Assembly (NCBI GenBank): GCA_963784885.1
Contig: CAWATA010000003.1
Coordinates: forward strand, 197,557-261,556
Length of the DNA: 64,000 nt
Source: RHKX01 sp963784885
GTDB taxonomy: Bacteria > Actinomycetota > Thermoleophilia > Solirubrobacterales > 70-9
Direction of reading: 5' to 3'
Numbering within the stretch: position 1 is the first letter of the stretch; the number at the start of each line of letters is the position of its first letter. Of this stretch, positions 36,681 through 45,044 are shown piece after piece. The position numbers and the translations under genes are program-made. Below the pieces are notes generated by a model. That model was not told the DNA's origin and ran no database searches. It saw only the letters and a list, made by a program, of their open reading frames with translations.

Positions 36681-36793
36681 CGGCGGACCGCGGAACCGGA
36701 TGCCGGCGTCCTCGTCGGCTCGCGGCCGAGGGCCGCGTCACCCCCCGCGTCCTCGGCCTCGCGCGTCCCTAGTCAACTATCCTCCGCCGCCGC

Positions 36794-38551
36794 ATGTTCG
36801 AGAAGGTCCTGATCGCAAACCGGGGCGAGATCGCCATCCGCGTGATCCGCACGCTCAAGGAGATGGGGATCGGTGCCATCGCCGTCTACTCCGAGGCCGA
36901 TCGCGACGCCCGTCACGTCCGCGAGGCCGACGAGGCCTACCTGCTCGGCCCGGCGGTTCCCGCCGAGAGCTACCTGAACATCGAGAAGATCCTCGCCGTG
37001 GCCGCCGAGTCCGGCGCCGAGGCGATCCACCCCGGCTACGGGTTCCTCGCCGAGAACGCTCCGTTCGCGCGGGCGATCGGTGAGACCGACATCACCTGGA
37101 TCGGGCCGCCCGCCGAGGCGATCGACGCGATGGGCTCCAAGACACGCGCCCGCGAGATCATGCAGAAGGCCGGCGTGCCGATCGTGCCCGGCGCAACCGA
37201 GCCGTCGGAAACGGCCGAGGACGCGGCCAAGCTCGCCGCCGACATCGGCTTCCCGATCGCCTGCAAGGCGGCGGGCGGTGGTGGCGGCAAGGGCTTTCGC
37301 GTCGCGTTGACGGCCGACGACCTCGCTGACGCCTTCGAGGGTGCGGCCCGCGAGGGCGAGAAGTTCTTCGGCGATCCGACCGTCTACCTCGAGCGCTATC
37401 TCGAGGACCCCCGTCATGTCGAGGTCCAAGTGCTCGCCGACGGCCACGGCAACGTCATCCACCTCGGCGAGCGCGACTGCTCGATCCAGCGCCGCCACCA
37501 GAAGCTGATCGAAGAGGCGCCGGCTCCACACGTCGACGAGGAGATGCGGGCGCGGATCGGCAAGATCGCCACCGACGCCGCCGAGGCCGTCGACTACCGC
37601 GGCGCCGGAACCGTCGAGGGCATGCAGGTCGGCGAGGACTACTTCTTCCTCGAGATGAACACCCGGGTCCAGGTCGAGCACTGCGTGACCGAGATGGTCA
37701 CCGGGATCGACATCGTTCGCGAGCAGATCCGGATCGCCGCGGGCGAGCCGCTTTCGATCTCCCAGGACGAGATGGAGATGCGCGGCCACGCGATCGAATG
37801 CCGGATCAACGCCGAGGCCGCCCACAAGAAGTTCGCTCCGGCGCCCGGAAAGGTCGGCGCCTACCTCGAGCCGTCCGGCCCCGGCGTGCGCGTCGACTCC
37901 GGCCTCGAGGCCGGAGGCGAGGTCACCCCGCTGTACGACCCGATGGTCGCGAAGCTGATCACCTGGGACGTCGACCGCGAGCACGCCACGAGGCGGATGA
38001 TCCGCGCCCTCGGCGAGTACAAGATCGAGGGCCTGACCACCCTGATCCCGTTTCACGAGACGATCCTCGCGACCGAGCAGTGGGCGAAGGGCGAGACCTG
38101 CCGCGACCTGCTCGAGGACAAGGACTGGATCAAGAACCTGCCGACCGGCGATGCCGCTGCACTCCCCGAGGCTGACGGTGATGAGGAGACGACCGAGCGT
38201 GAGTACAAGGTCGAGGTCGGCGGCCGCCTCTATCCGGTCCGGGTCATCGGCGCGGCGCTCGCCGGCAACGGAGCCTCCGCAGCCGCGGGCAAGCGCCCGC
38301 CGAAGCGCGAGCGCAAGGCCGGCGGAGCCGCGGCCTCCGGCGACGACGTCGTCGCGCCGCTGCAGGGAAGCATCTTCAAGGTCGAGATCGCGGAGGGCGA
38401 CGAGGTCGAGGAGGGCGCCCTGCTCGTGGTGATCGAGGCGATGAAGATGGAGAACGAGATCACCGCCCACAAGTCGGGCAAGGTCACCTCGCTCGCGGTC
38501 GAGGTCGGCGCGTCGATCAACGCCGGCGACCCGATCGCCAAGATCGAGTAG
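36794..38551 (+). CDS. Acetyl/propionyl-CoA carboxylase alpha subunit (biotin carboxylase + biotin carrier)
   Basis: The 585-residue protein begins with the biotin carboxylase domain (LIANRGEIAIRVIRTLKEMG, HPGYGFLAEN), an ATP-grasp with the Gly-rich loop KAAGGGGGKG, and ERDCSIQRRHQK and EMNTRVQVEH at the carboxylation site. It ends with a biotin carrier domain whose biotinylated Lys lies in EAMKMENE at about residue 550. It carboxylates biotin and donates CO2 through a separate carboxyltransferase beta subunit, which is not in the window. TATCCT ends 10 nt before the ATG. Confidence 0.94.
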   Translation: MFEKVLIANRGEIAIRVIRTLKEMGIGAIAVYSEADRDARHVREADEAYLLGPAVPAESYLNIEKILAVAAESGAEAIHPGYGFLAENAPFARAIGETDITWIGPPAEAIDAMGSKTRAREIMQKAGVPIVPGATEPSETAEDAAKLAADIGFPIACKAAGGGGGKGFRVALTADDLADAFEGAAREGEKFFGDPTVYLERYLEDPRHVEVQVLADGHGNVIHLGERDCSIQRRHQKLIEEAPAPHVDEEMRARIGKIATDAAEAVDYRGAGTVEGMQVGEDYFFLEMNTRVQVEHCVTEMVTGIDIVREQIRIAAGEPLSISQDEMEMRGHAIECRINAEAAHKKFAPAPGKVGAYLEPSGPGVRVDSGLEAGGEVTPLYDPMVAKLITWDVDREHATRRMIRALGEYKIEGLTTLIPFHETILATEQWAKGETCRDLLEDKDWIKNLPTGDAAALPEADGDEETTEREYKVEVGGRLYPVRVIGAALAGNGASAAAGKRPPKRERKAGGAAASGDDVVAPLQGSIFKVEIAEGDEVEEGALLVVIEAMKMENEITAHKSGKVTSLAVEVGASINAGDPIAKIE

Positions 38552-38607
38552 CGCACCCGGCGGGTCGCTTCGGCGGCGCAGCGCATGGGCCGACTAGGGT
38601 TCCTTCC

Positions 38608-39528
38608 GTGGCCACGGACCGCACGCGCGCCCTCGAGTCGCTTCCCTGGCGGAGCCCCGCCGAGGAACGCCCTGATCTGCCGCTGCCCCCCGGGACGATG
38701 CCGATGCGCTTCGCCGGCACCTGGCGGAAGCGCTGGCGTTATGTCGGCGCCTTCGGCGAGCGGGTGATGATCTGCGCCGCCAGCGTCCGGATCGGCCCGT
38801 TCGGGCAGACGTTCTGGGCGGTCCTCGACCGGCAGAGCGGCGAGGTGATCGAGAACACGAAGACGTTGCTTCCGGGGCAGCGGGGCGAGGTCTGGACCGA
38901 GCGCGGCGGCGGGCACGACGCCTGGGAGCTCGGATCGGCCGGCGACGGCCTGCGGACGAAGATCGACGCGAGCGGGGCGACCGCGAAGCTGTCGTTCGCC
39001 GACTGCGGCGTCTGGGCCGAGTCGATCTGCCCGAACGGGGCCGGTGGCTATGTGTGGACGCGCAAGCGCCCCTCCTGGATCGAGCTCGACCTGGATCTCG
39101 GCGATCGGGGGAGGATCCGCGAGAGCCTGCGCGGGATCGAGGACGAGTCAGCCGGGTATCACCCTCGTCGCACGGTTTGGAGCTGGTCTGCGGGGGTCGG
39201 CACCAGTGTCGACGGGCGCGACGTCGCCTGGAATCTCGTCGAGGGCGTCAACGACCCGGCGTCGGGCAGCGAGCGGGCGATCTGGGTCGGCGGCGAGGAC
39301 TTCGCCCGCGAGCCGGGTCCGGTCAGCTTCGACGGGCTCGACGCGGTCGACTTCGGCGGTGGGACGCGCCTCGCATTCGCCGCCGACGCCGAACGCCGGG
39401 CCGAGGAGAACCGGCTCGTCGTCAAGTACAGCTACCGCCAACCCTTCGGCCGCTTCAGCGGCTCGCTGGACGGCATCGACCTCGCCGAGGGCATCGGCGT
39501 GATGGAGCACCAGGACGCACTCTGGTGA
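38608..39528 (+). CDS. DUF2804 family protein
   Basis: The 306-residue cytoplasmic protein has the DUF2804 pattern: GTWRKRWRYVGAFGERVMICAASV near the N-terminus, a Trp-rich middle (KRPSWIELDLDL, WSWSAGVGTS, VAWNLVEGVND) and the characteristic C-terminal YRQPFGRFSG and GVMEHQDALW. The family is common in Actinomycetota and has no established function. The GTG has TAGGGT 7 nt upstream. An amphi-Trp protein gene follows 20 nt downstream. Confidence 0.85.
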   Translation: MATDRTRALESLPWRSPAEERPDLPLPPGTMPMRFAGTWRKRWRYVGAFGERVMICAASVRIGPFGQTFWAVLDRQSGEVIENTKTLLPGQRGEVWTERGGGHDAWELGSAGDGLRTKIDASGATAKLSFADCGVWAESICPNGAGGYVWTRKRPSWIELDLDLGDRGRIRESLRGIEDESAGYHPRRTVWSWSAGVGTSVDGRDVAWNLVEGVNDPASGSERAIWVGGEDFAREPGPVSFDGLDAVDFGGGTRLAFAADAERRAEENRLVVKYSYRQPFGRFSGSLDGIDLAEGIGVMEHQDALW

Positions 39529-39548
39529 CAACCCGAAACGGAGAGCAG

Positions 39549-39767
39549 ATGGACATCCTCGAGATCGAACAGAAGGAAACGCTGAGCCGCGAGGAGGCCG
39601 CAGCGAAGATGCGCGCGATCGCCGACATGCTCGCGCGCAACAACGAAGTCGAGTTCGAGCGGGCCGGGACCAGGATCGTCGTCGAGGTCCCCGACGAGGT
39701 CCGCCTCAAGATCGAGCTCGAGGTCGAGACCGACGAGCGCGAGCTCGAGATCGAGCTCAAGTGGTGA
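39549..39767 (+). CDS. Amphi-Trp domain-containing protein
   Basis: The 72-residue protein matches the amphi-Trp family: MDILEIEQKETLSREEAAAKMRAIADML, EVEFERAGTRIVVEVPDEV, and a final strand of alternating acidic and hydrophobic residues ending in Trp (ELEIELKW). It is a small soluble protein of unknown function. A GGAGA sequence lies just before ATG 39549. It probably shares a transcript with the DUF2804 gene upstream. Confidence 0.8.
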   Translation: MDILEIEQKETLSREEAAAKMRAIADMLARNNEVEFERAGTRIVVEVPDEVRLKIELEVETDERELEIELKW

Positions 39768-39791
39768 GCTGAGACCGCCGCGGGGAGCCGC

Positions 39792-40286
39792 TCAGCGGAG
39801 GATCTCGACCAGCAGCACCCAGGCGTTGGCGACGCCGCCGACGATGGCGCCGACGATCCCTGCCAGCACCCAGTAGAAGCCGCCGCCGGTCTCGGCGATG
39901 AGGCTGAGACCGGCGATCACGAACGGGATCACCCCGAGCGCGCCGAGCGTCAGGTGGCCGGCCAGCTGCCCCTTCGTCTGATGCCCGGGGTCGTAGCTGG
40001 AGCGCAGCTGGCGGAGCACGATCAAAGCGGCGAGTGCGCCGACGAGCAGGATCTCGATGCCGACCGCGGTCGTCGACTGCCCGGGCGCGAGCCCGACGAT
40101 CGAGACGATCGTCGCCCCGAGCAGCAGGACGAGGGTGGCGAGGGCGCGGCTCGGCAGTCCCGGGAAGCTGAGGATCCGGTCGAGGTTGATCGAAACGGCC
40201 ACGAACAGCAGGCCGGTCAGCGCCGCCGCCGCTCCGGCCGTCGCAACGAACATGTCGCTCCACTGTTCGGGGGAGTAGGCGGCCAC
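39792..40286 (-). CDS. Four-helix membrane protein
   Basis: The 164-residue product has a short N-terminus and four to five hydrophobic helices (first TAGAAAALTGLLFVAVSINL, last VLAGIVGAIVGGVANAWVLL). It is a predicted integral membrane protein without a recognised family or catalytic residues. It is convergent with the amphi-Trp gene (24 nt between stops) and divergent from the hydrolase gene at 40336. Confidence 0.65.
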   Translation of the reverse strand: MAAYSPEQWSDMFVATAGAAAALTGLLFVAVSINLDRILSFPGLPSRALATLVLLLGATIVSIVGLAPGQSTTAVGIEILLVGALAALIVLRQLRSSYDPGHQTKGQLAGHLTLGALGVIPFVIAGLSLIAETGGGFYWVLAGIVGAIVGGVANAWVLLVEILR

Positions 40287-40335
40287 GGCGCGATCCTATC
40301 CCGCGGTGGACCCCCAGGACGGGTAGGTTGGAGTG

Positions 40336-41121
40336 GTGGAGTTCGTATCGGTCGACGGACTCGAGGTCGCCTACGAGCGGGTCGGCGGCGGGCCGCCGGT
40401 CGTTCTGGCCCATGGCGCTGCGGCGGATGGACGGATCTGGCAGCCGCAGCTGGATGATCTTGCTGATGACTTCACCGTCGTCGCCTGGGATGAGCCCGGA
40501 GCGGGACGCTCGGCGGACCTGCCGGTGGGCTTCGGCCTCGCCGACTACGCGCGCTGTCTCGCGGCGGTGATCGAGGACGTCGCGCTCGGACCTGCACACG
40601 TCGGCGGCCTCTCGTGGGGCGGTACCGTGGCGCAGGAGCTCTATCGGCACGATCCCGGGCTCGTCGCGAGCCTCATCCTCGCCGACACGTACGCCGGCTG
40701 GCGGGGATCGCTGCCCGCGGATGAGATCGAGTCCCGGGTCGTGGGTGCGCGGGAAATGCTCGCCGCGCCGGAAGGAGAGCTCGACCCCACGCTTCCCGGG
40801 CTGTTCGCCGGGGATCCGCCGGCCGAGTTCCTGCCGTTGCTCGACGCCGTCGCCGCCGATGTCCGGCGCGAGACACTGCGAACTCAGCTGGAGATCATTG
40901 CAGCGACCGATCAGCGCGATCTCCTGCCGCATATCCGGGTCCCGACGCTCCTGATCTGGGGCGAGCTCGACGAGCGTTCGCCGCTCGGTGTCGCCCGGCA
41001 GTTCGATCGGGAGATCCCCGACACCGAGCTCGTCTTGATCCCGAGGTGCGGTCACGTCAGCAACCTCGAGCGGCCGGATCAATTCAACGAAGCGGTCCGT
41101 GGATTCCTGCGGCGGCCCTGA
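40336..41121 (+). CDS. Alpha/beta-hydrolase
   Basis: The 261-residue enzyme has an HGAAADGRIW oxyanion-hole motif, nucleophile Ser in GLSWGG at about residue 92, a late acidic region after LIWGELDERSP and catalytic His in RCGHVSNLERP. It matches esterase- or lactonase-type hydrolases of small substrates. GTG 40336 is preferred over the GTG 3 nt earlier because TAGGTT then ends 6 nt before the start, the same distance as in other leaderless-looking genes here. An MBL-fold enzyme follows. Confidence 0.85.
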   Translation: MEFVSVDGLEVAYERVGGGPPVVLAHGAAADGRIWQPQLDDLADDFTVVAWDEPGAGRSADLPVGFGLADYARCLAAVIEDVALGPAHVGGLSWGGTVAQELYRHDPGLVASLILADTYAGWRGSLPADEIESRVVGAREMLAAPEGELDPTLPGLFAGDPPAEFLPLLDAVAADVRRETLRTQLEIIAATDQRDLLPHIRVPTLLIWGELDERSPLGVARQFDREIPDTELVLIPRCGHVSNLERPDQFNEAVRGFLRRP

Positions 41122-41175
41122 CTGCGGCATCCTTGATAAACCGAGGACCCGACCCGATGAAGGAGAGCGACGAGG

Positions 41176-41928
41176 ATGAGCAGCAATCCACTGGCGCCTT
41201 TGACCGAGCAGATCGCAGAGGGCGTCTGGCGCCACGCCGGCGACATCCGACGGGGGATGAACGTCTACTTCGTCGCCGAGGAGGACGGCTCCGGCGTTTT
41301 CGCCTTCGACGCCGGCACTCGCGCAATGGCCAAGGGGATCCGCACCGCAGCTGAGGAGTTGGGCGGTCTCAGGCGGGTTGTCCTCGGACACAGCCACGTC
41401 GACCACCGCGGTTCTGCCGCCAAGCTCGGCGTTCCCGTCCACTGCCATCCGGACGAGGTCGCCGACGCAGAAGGCGACGCGGGGGTTCATTACCAGCCGC
41501 TCGGTGAGATTCCGGTCACCTACTCGCGTTGGCTGTACCGGATCGTGTACCCGATCTGGGATGCGGGTCCGGTGGAGATCGCCGGCACGCTCACGGAGGG
41601 TGATCGAATCGCCGGCTTCGAGATCGTTCACTTCCCCGGGCACGCGCCCGGTCAGATCGGCCTGTGGCGCGAGAGCGATCGGCTCTGTCTCTGCAGCGAC
41701 ACCGTCTACCTGACCGACTCGATGCGCCCGCTCGGCCACCACCCGGGGATCTACCCGCCGCACCCCGTCTTCGATCTCGATCCGGAGCAGACGCTTGCGA
41801 GCGTTCGCAAGCTTGCGGCCTTAGAACCGACGACGATCGCGCCCGGCCACCTCGAGCCGCTGCGGGGAGAGCGGGCCGAGATTCGCTCGCGACTGGAGGA
41901 GGCGGCCGAGCGGCGCACCGGCTGGTGA
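41176..41928 (+). CDS. Metallo-beta-lactamase-fold hydrolase
   Basis: The 250-residue enzyme has the metal-binding motif HSHVDHRG at about residues 72-79, a further His in HFPGHAPGQIG, Asp in LCSDTVY and a final His in IAPGHLEP. This is a complete two-metal site of the glyoxalase II / lactonase type. The substrate is unknown. GAGGATG with AAGGAG further upstream gives a normal ribosome-binding site. It lies 54 nt after the alpha/beta hydrolase and probably belongs to the same transcript. Confidence 0.87.
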   Translation: MSSNPLAPLTEQIAEGVWRHAGDIRRGMNVYFVAEEDGSGVFAFDAGTRAMAKGIRTAAEELGGLRRVVLGHSHVDHRGSAAKLGVPVHCHPDEVADAEGDAGVHYQPLGEIPVTYSRWLYRIVYPIWDAGPVEIAGTLTEGDRIAGFEIVHFPGHAPGQIGLWRESDRLCLCSDTVYLTDSMRPLGHHPGIYPPHPVFDLDPEQTLASVRKLAALEPTTIAPGHLEPLRGERAEIRSRLEEAAERRTGW

Positions 41929-42000
41929 TTGGCAGCAGGCACGAGATAGGCTCGGCAGAGCCGCCGGCGCGCGGAAGACCCGCCCAAACGAGGAGATGAC

Positions 42001-42261
42001 ATGGAGAAGATCCTGGCCACTCACGAGGTCGAGGACGTCGATCATTGGTTCAGCTCGCCGAAACGGCAGGAGTTCTTCGGCGAATACGGAATCACGGCTA
42101 CCCCGTTCCGGCTGCAGGACGGGTCGAACCTGGTCGCGGTGCTGATCGAGACACCCGACCGCGAGACGTTCGACCGGGCAATGCAGGCGGACGGAGCCGC
42201 GGAAGCCATGAAGCACGACGGCGTGAACCCGGAGACGCTGAAGATCTTCGAGCCCCGCTAG
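42001..42261 (+). CDS. Small conserved-looking cytoplasmic protein
   Basis: The 86-residue protein (MEKILATHEVEDVDHWF at the start, ending NPETLKIFEPR) has the size and strand-helix rhythm of a ferredoxin-like or antibiotic-monooxygenase-like dimeric fold. No signature is certain, so no function is given. GAGGAG lies 7 nt before the ATG. It is the last gene of the ordinary backbone before the right-hand accessory region. Confidence 0.6.
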   Translation: MEKILATHEVEDVDHWFSSPKRQEFFGEYGITATPFRLQDGSNLVAVLIETPDRETFDRAMQADGAAEAMKHDGVNPETLKIFEPR

Positions 42262-42558
42262 GCTCGGCCGGTCCAGCCGTCGCCCTGGGGACGATGCTCC
42301 ACTGACCCTCCCTCGCAGCGAGGTCCCGGTAGAGATCGTCGACGGAGCCGGGGACTCGATGCGGGCCGAGGAGCCTGACGATGGGCTCCTCCACATACTC
42401 AGATCGCGGGACTATGCGCGGGGGCGGAGAGGCGCCCCGTCGCAAAGTTCACATCACCGAAGGCCTCCGTGCGCTTGACGTGAGCTGTGGCGACGGGATC
42501 ACAGCGGTGCAAGGCTTCATGGAGATCAACCTAGAAATCAAACGAACGGAGAGCGAAA
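42262..42558. other. Intergenic stretch without a supported gene
   Basis: This 297-nt stretch has only short, poorly biased frames. Composition becomes less GC-rich toward 42500. I see no RNA gene or hairpin in it. Confidence 0.4.
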
Positions 42559-42945
42559 ATGGAAGCGAGAATCAGCTCATCGACGGGACGTAGCGGGATC
42601 GGCTGGGGGTCGGCCATGCTGGCGTTGGCGATCGCCATGCTGGCGCTGGCGACGGTTCCCGCGGCAGCCAGCGCCGGGTCCAGCTTCAAGAAGTGCGGAA
42701 ACTCGAAGGCAACGGTTGAATCCGTTCAGGCGAAGCGGGTCAGCACGTGTAAGAGAGCCAGGAAGGTTGCTAGTCATGCGGCCCGCCTGTTCAGGAACAG
42801 CAACCCGAGCAAGACCCAGAAGTTCAACGGCTGGAAGTGCAAGGCCCAGATGGTCGGCAACTACAGCGCCGAGGCGAAGTGCAAGCGGTCGAGGCCCCAC
42901 GGCAACCAGGTCGTGAAGTTCCTCTATGACCAGATCAACGGATAG
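42559..42945 (+). CDS. Small secreted basic protein
   Basis: The 128-residue product has a signal peptide (hydrophobic at about residues 18-38, cleavage after ASAGS) and a mature part rich in Lys, Ser and Arg with four Cys residues (KKCGN, STCKR, WKCKA, AKCKR), so two disulfides are possible. No family is recognised. Immediately after it, at 42955-43020, an open stretch reading RAFRRLERLRGLIAEWQGELDR looks like the tail of a lost coiled-coil gene and runs into the first right-hand tRNA-half repeat. Confidence 0.55.
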   Translation: MEARISSSTGRSGIGWGSAMLALAIAMLALATVPAAASAGSSFKKCGNSKATVESVQAKRVSTCKRARKVASHAARLFRNSNPSKTQKFNGWKCKAQMVGNYSAEAKCKRSRPHGNQVVKFLYDQING

Positions 42946-43026
42946 CCACGTGAGCGCGCCTTCCGGCGGCTCGAGCGGCTGCGCGGGCTCATCGCGGAGT
43001 GGCAGGGCGAGCTAGACAGGGTCAAT

Positions 43027-43208
43027 CTACGAAACCGACGGTCACTGGTTCGAATCCAGTCGGGCGCGCTTCAGGGAGAGACCGCAGTGTCGCATGGACA
43101 TTGCGATAGCCGCTCCTGGTTCGGCGGGTCCTGGAAGAGCCGTCAAACCGCCCGAAACGGCGAACCGCTTGGCCATGCGGAACGAAACCATCGCGCAACC
43201 AGTCGCAC
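43027..43208 (+). repeat. Right-array repeat copy A: tRNA 3' half (anticodon ACG) plus hairpins
   Basis: The first 42 nt (43027-43068) fold as the 3' half of a tRNA from the anticodon loop CTACGAA on: stem ACCGA, variable CGGTC, T arm ACTGG-TTCGAAT-CCAGT, acceptor CGGGCGC, discriminator G. The bases before it (GGTCAAT) do not form the 5' half. It continues with an imperfect version of the hairpin CGCAATG-N9-CATTGCG, a variable part, a degenerate CCGCATGGACATGCGG palindrome (43165-43180) and the tail GAAACCATCGCGCAACC. The whole of 42946-43451 contains no other gene. Confidence 0.8.
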
Positions 43209-43451
43209 GGTCAAATCTAGTGGCGCCTCGCCATCAGATTTTCGACTAGCCCGATCGACTGACGCGCTGCGGGCTCGTCTAACCGGGTGGCGATGCTTCC
43301 CCGAGTGGCCAGTGGCGCTCGACTTGGCTCCGGACCCTTGCTGAAGAACCCAAGGTGCATTTGAGCCGGGCGCGCATGGCGACAATCCACGAGCCACCGT
43401 TGGCAAGAGCTACTCTAGGTCCTCCCCCAAGCCGCAACCAGCGGAGGCAGG

Positions 43452-43901
43452 ATGAGTTCAGCACCGACGGAAGTGATTCAAGTGGGTGCGCTACGCGTCC
43501 GTTTCCTCGTTGAGGGCACCGACTCGAACGGAAGCGTGAGCGTCTTCGAGTGCCTTGTTCCGGCCGATTGCAAGATGCCGGCGCCACACAGTCACGACGC
43601 CTTCGAGGAGACGATCTACGGTCTCGAAGGCGTGACCACCTGGAGTGTTGACGGTCGGACGCTCGACATTGGTCCTGGCGAAGCCACCTGCGTGCCTCGC
43701 GGCGCGATCCACGGATTCGACAACCAAGGCGCCGAAGACGCCAAGTTTCTTGCGGTTGCCAGTCCCGGTGTAATGACGCCGGACTACTTCCGTGAGATCC
43801 ACGACGTGCTCGCATCGAATCCCGAGGGCCCGCCGGATTTGGCGAAGATGGCAGAGGTCATGCGCCGTCACGGCTTGACACCAGCGCCACCTACGAGCTG
43901 A
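43452..43901 (+). CDS. Cupin-domain protein
   Basis: The 149-residue protein has a single conserved beta-barrel cupin. Motif 1 is PHSHDAFEETIYGLEG with His, His and Glu metal ligands at about residues 47-53, and motif 2 is PRGAIHGFDN with the last His. It probably binds one metal ion; the reaction (isomerase, dioxygenase or binding protein) cannot be told. AGGCAGG lies before the ATG. It sits between repeat copy A and the 86-bp direct repeat, outside the catabolic segment. Confidence 0.8.
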   Translation: MSSAPTEVIQVGALRVRFLVEGTDSNGSVSVFECLVPADCKMPAPHSHDAFEETIYGLEGVTTWSVDGRTLDIGPGEATCVPRGAIHGFDNQGAEDAKFLAVASPGVMTPDYFREIHDVLASNPEGPPDLAKMAEVMRRHGLTPAPPTS

Positions 43902-43980
43902 CGGCCCCGTACTCCCGGTGGGCTTGGTTGTAGTCCAGGCGAACTGCAGTGAAATTGAAGCGGTAGGGGGCGGGAGGCCC

Positions 43981-44066
43981 CTCACCGTCCCCAGCGGCTC
44001 TCGATCCGGTTCCGCCACGGCGGCTCCTCGCCCGAGCGGAAGTCGGCGTCGTCGCGGCCGAGGAGC
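43981..44066. repeat. 86-bp direct repeat, left copy
   Basis: This segment matches 50547-50632 with one mismatch (position 7 from the left edge) over 86 nt. The match starts at the stop codon of a minus-strand reading frame and ends inside it. The two copies bracket a 6.5-kb segment that contains the aromatic-catabolism cluster and its TetR regulator. Confidence 0.9.
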
Positions 44067-44203
44067 GTCTCGAGCGGGACCAGCGCCGGGTCGGCGGAGT
44101 CGAGCAGCGGCATGTGGGCGTGGGCGTCGATCTCGCTGACGGCGAGGGTCCGGCTGATCCGCTCCCAACCGATCGTCGGAAGGTAGAGCACGTTGTCAAT
44201 CAA
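43982..44203 (-). pseudogene. C-terminal fragment of an unknown protein
   Basis: The 73-residue frame ends EEPPWRNRIESRWGR and has no proper start (only a TTG inside the pattern), so it looks like the end of a longer gene lost upstream. The same protein ending recurs at 50547-50632 and, diverged (PPWQGQIESRWGR), at 44852-44898. The family is not recognised. Confidence 0.55.
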
Positions 44204-44366
44204 GTTTCGCGCTGCGGGTCCTCAGACGCGGGTCCGGGCTGTCCGCCCTTCGCAGCTTCAGGTGTGAGTCGTTCCACCCCTCGGGTGGATAGCTAGAGCC
44301 GCGGGCCCAGCGGAGGATGCGGCTGCCCCCGACCCGGGCAGCACCAACCCAAGGGAGAAGAGAAAC

Positions 44367-44717
44367 ATGCTCAGGAACAAGCTCCAAGTGGCGATTGCCA
44401 TGGTTGCCGTCGCCCTCGCGTTCGTAGGCGCCACGGCTTCGGCTGATGCGTCGCGCAAGCACCACCACCAGCAGAGCAGCGCGGAGGCGCACCGGCAACT
44501 CTGCGAGAACCTGAAGCTGATCATGACGGTCAACCAGGACGAGGCGAAGGCCGCGTATGAGGCCGGCGACGCAGCTGCCGCCGCCGAGCACGATGCGAAC
44601 GCAACCAGGGCCTACACCGACGCCCGACACCTCGGCTGCGGCTGGGCCTCGCGGGTTACCGCGCCTGATGGCCATATCTTCGGGGAAGCCCCACCGCCGG
44701 TCGGCGTCTTCGGATGA
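44367..44717 (+). CDS. Small secreted His-rich protein
   Basis: The 116-residue product has a signal peptide (about 1-27, cleavage after ATASADA), then a RKHHHQQSS segment that could bind metal. A helical middle with many Ala and Glu residues follows (NQDEAKAAYEAGDAAAAAEHDANATRAYTD) and a C-terminal region with one Cys. No family is recognised. GGGAGAAGAG upstream of the ATG is a good ribosome-binding site. It lies inside the segment bracketed by the 86-bp direct repeat but upstream of the catabolic promoter. Confidence 0.6.
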   Translation: MLRNKLQVAIAMVAVALAFVGATASADASRKHHHQQSSAEAHRQLCENLKLIMTVNQDEAKAAYEAGDAAAAAEHDANATRAYTDARHLGCGWASRVTAPDGHIFGEAPPPVGVFG

Positions 44718-44851
44718 CCTCGCCGAAGCTGCCTCTCGCTACCTCAACGACATGGACAGGGCACATGGCCGGGCGGCTCGGACGAACCAAGCCGCGTCGG
44801 GGCGCCCGGCCCGCCCCTGCGTGGACGCGGCAGCCCCCCGATGGGAGGCCG

Positions 44852-44898
44852 CTCAGCGCCCCCAGCGGCTCTCGATCTGCCCTTGCCACGGCGGCGCC
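44852..44898. repeat. Diverged third copy of the direct-repeat motif
   Basis: CTCAGCGCCCCCAGCGGCTC and a following CCACGGCGG match the start of the 86-bp repeat, with several differences in between. As in the other copies the match begins at the stop codon of a minus-strand frame ending IESRWGR. Confidence 0.65.
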
Positions 44899-44935
44899 GC
44901 GCCGGGCTGGCCGAGTCGAGCAGCGGCGCCGTGTA

Positions 44936-44986
44936 TTGAGTGATATCTCAATAACTATTGACAGTAGTCTCATTTATCGTTACGGT
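44936..44986 (+). promoter_or_regulatory. Putative promoter with inverted repeats ahead of the catabolic cluster
   Basis: TTGAG-TGATAT-CTCAA (44936-44951) is an inverted repeat. TTGACA (44958-44963) with TACGGT 17 nt further on (44981-44986) forms a sigma-70-like promoter, and ACTA-N7-TAGT overlaps the -35 box. This AT-rich patch stands out in the GC-rich surroundings and is the natural site for the TetR regulator encoded at 49657-50400. Confidence 0.55.
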
Positions 44987-45044
44987 GCTGCGCGATCGCT
45001 TGACAATCGGGGCGGAGCAGACGCGAGATTCAGTGAGAGAAACG

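Noticed and set aside
42098..42445. Minus-strand frame of 115 codons between the small protein and the secreted Cys protein
   Set aside because: It overlaps a better-supported plus-strand gene and has no start signal or motif.
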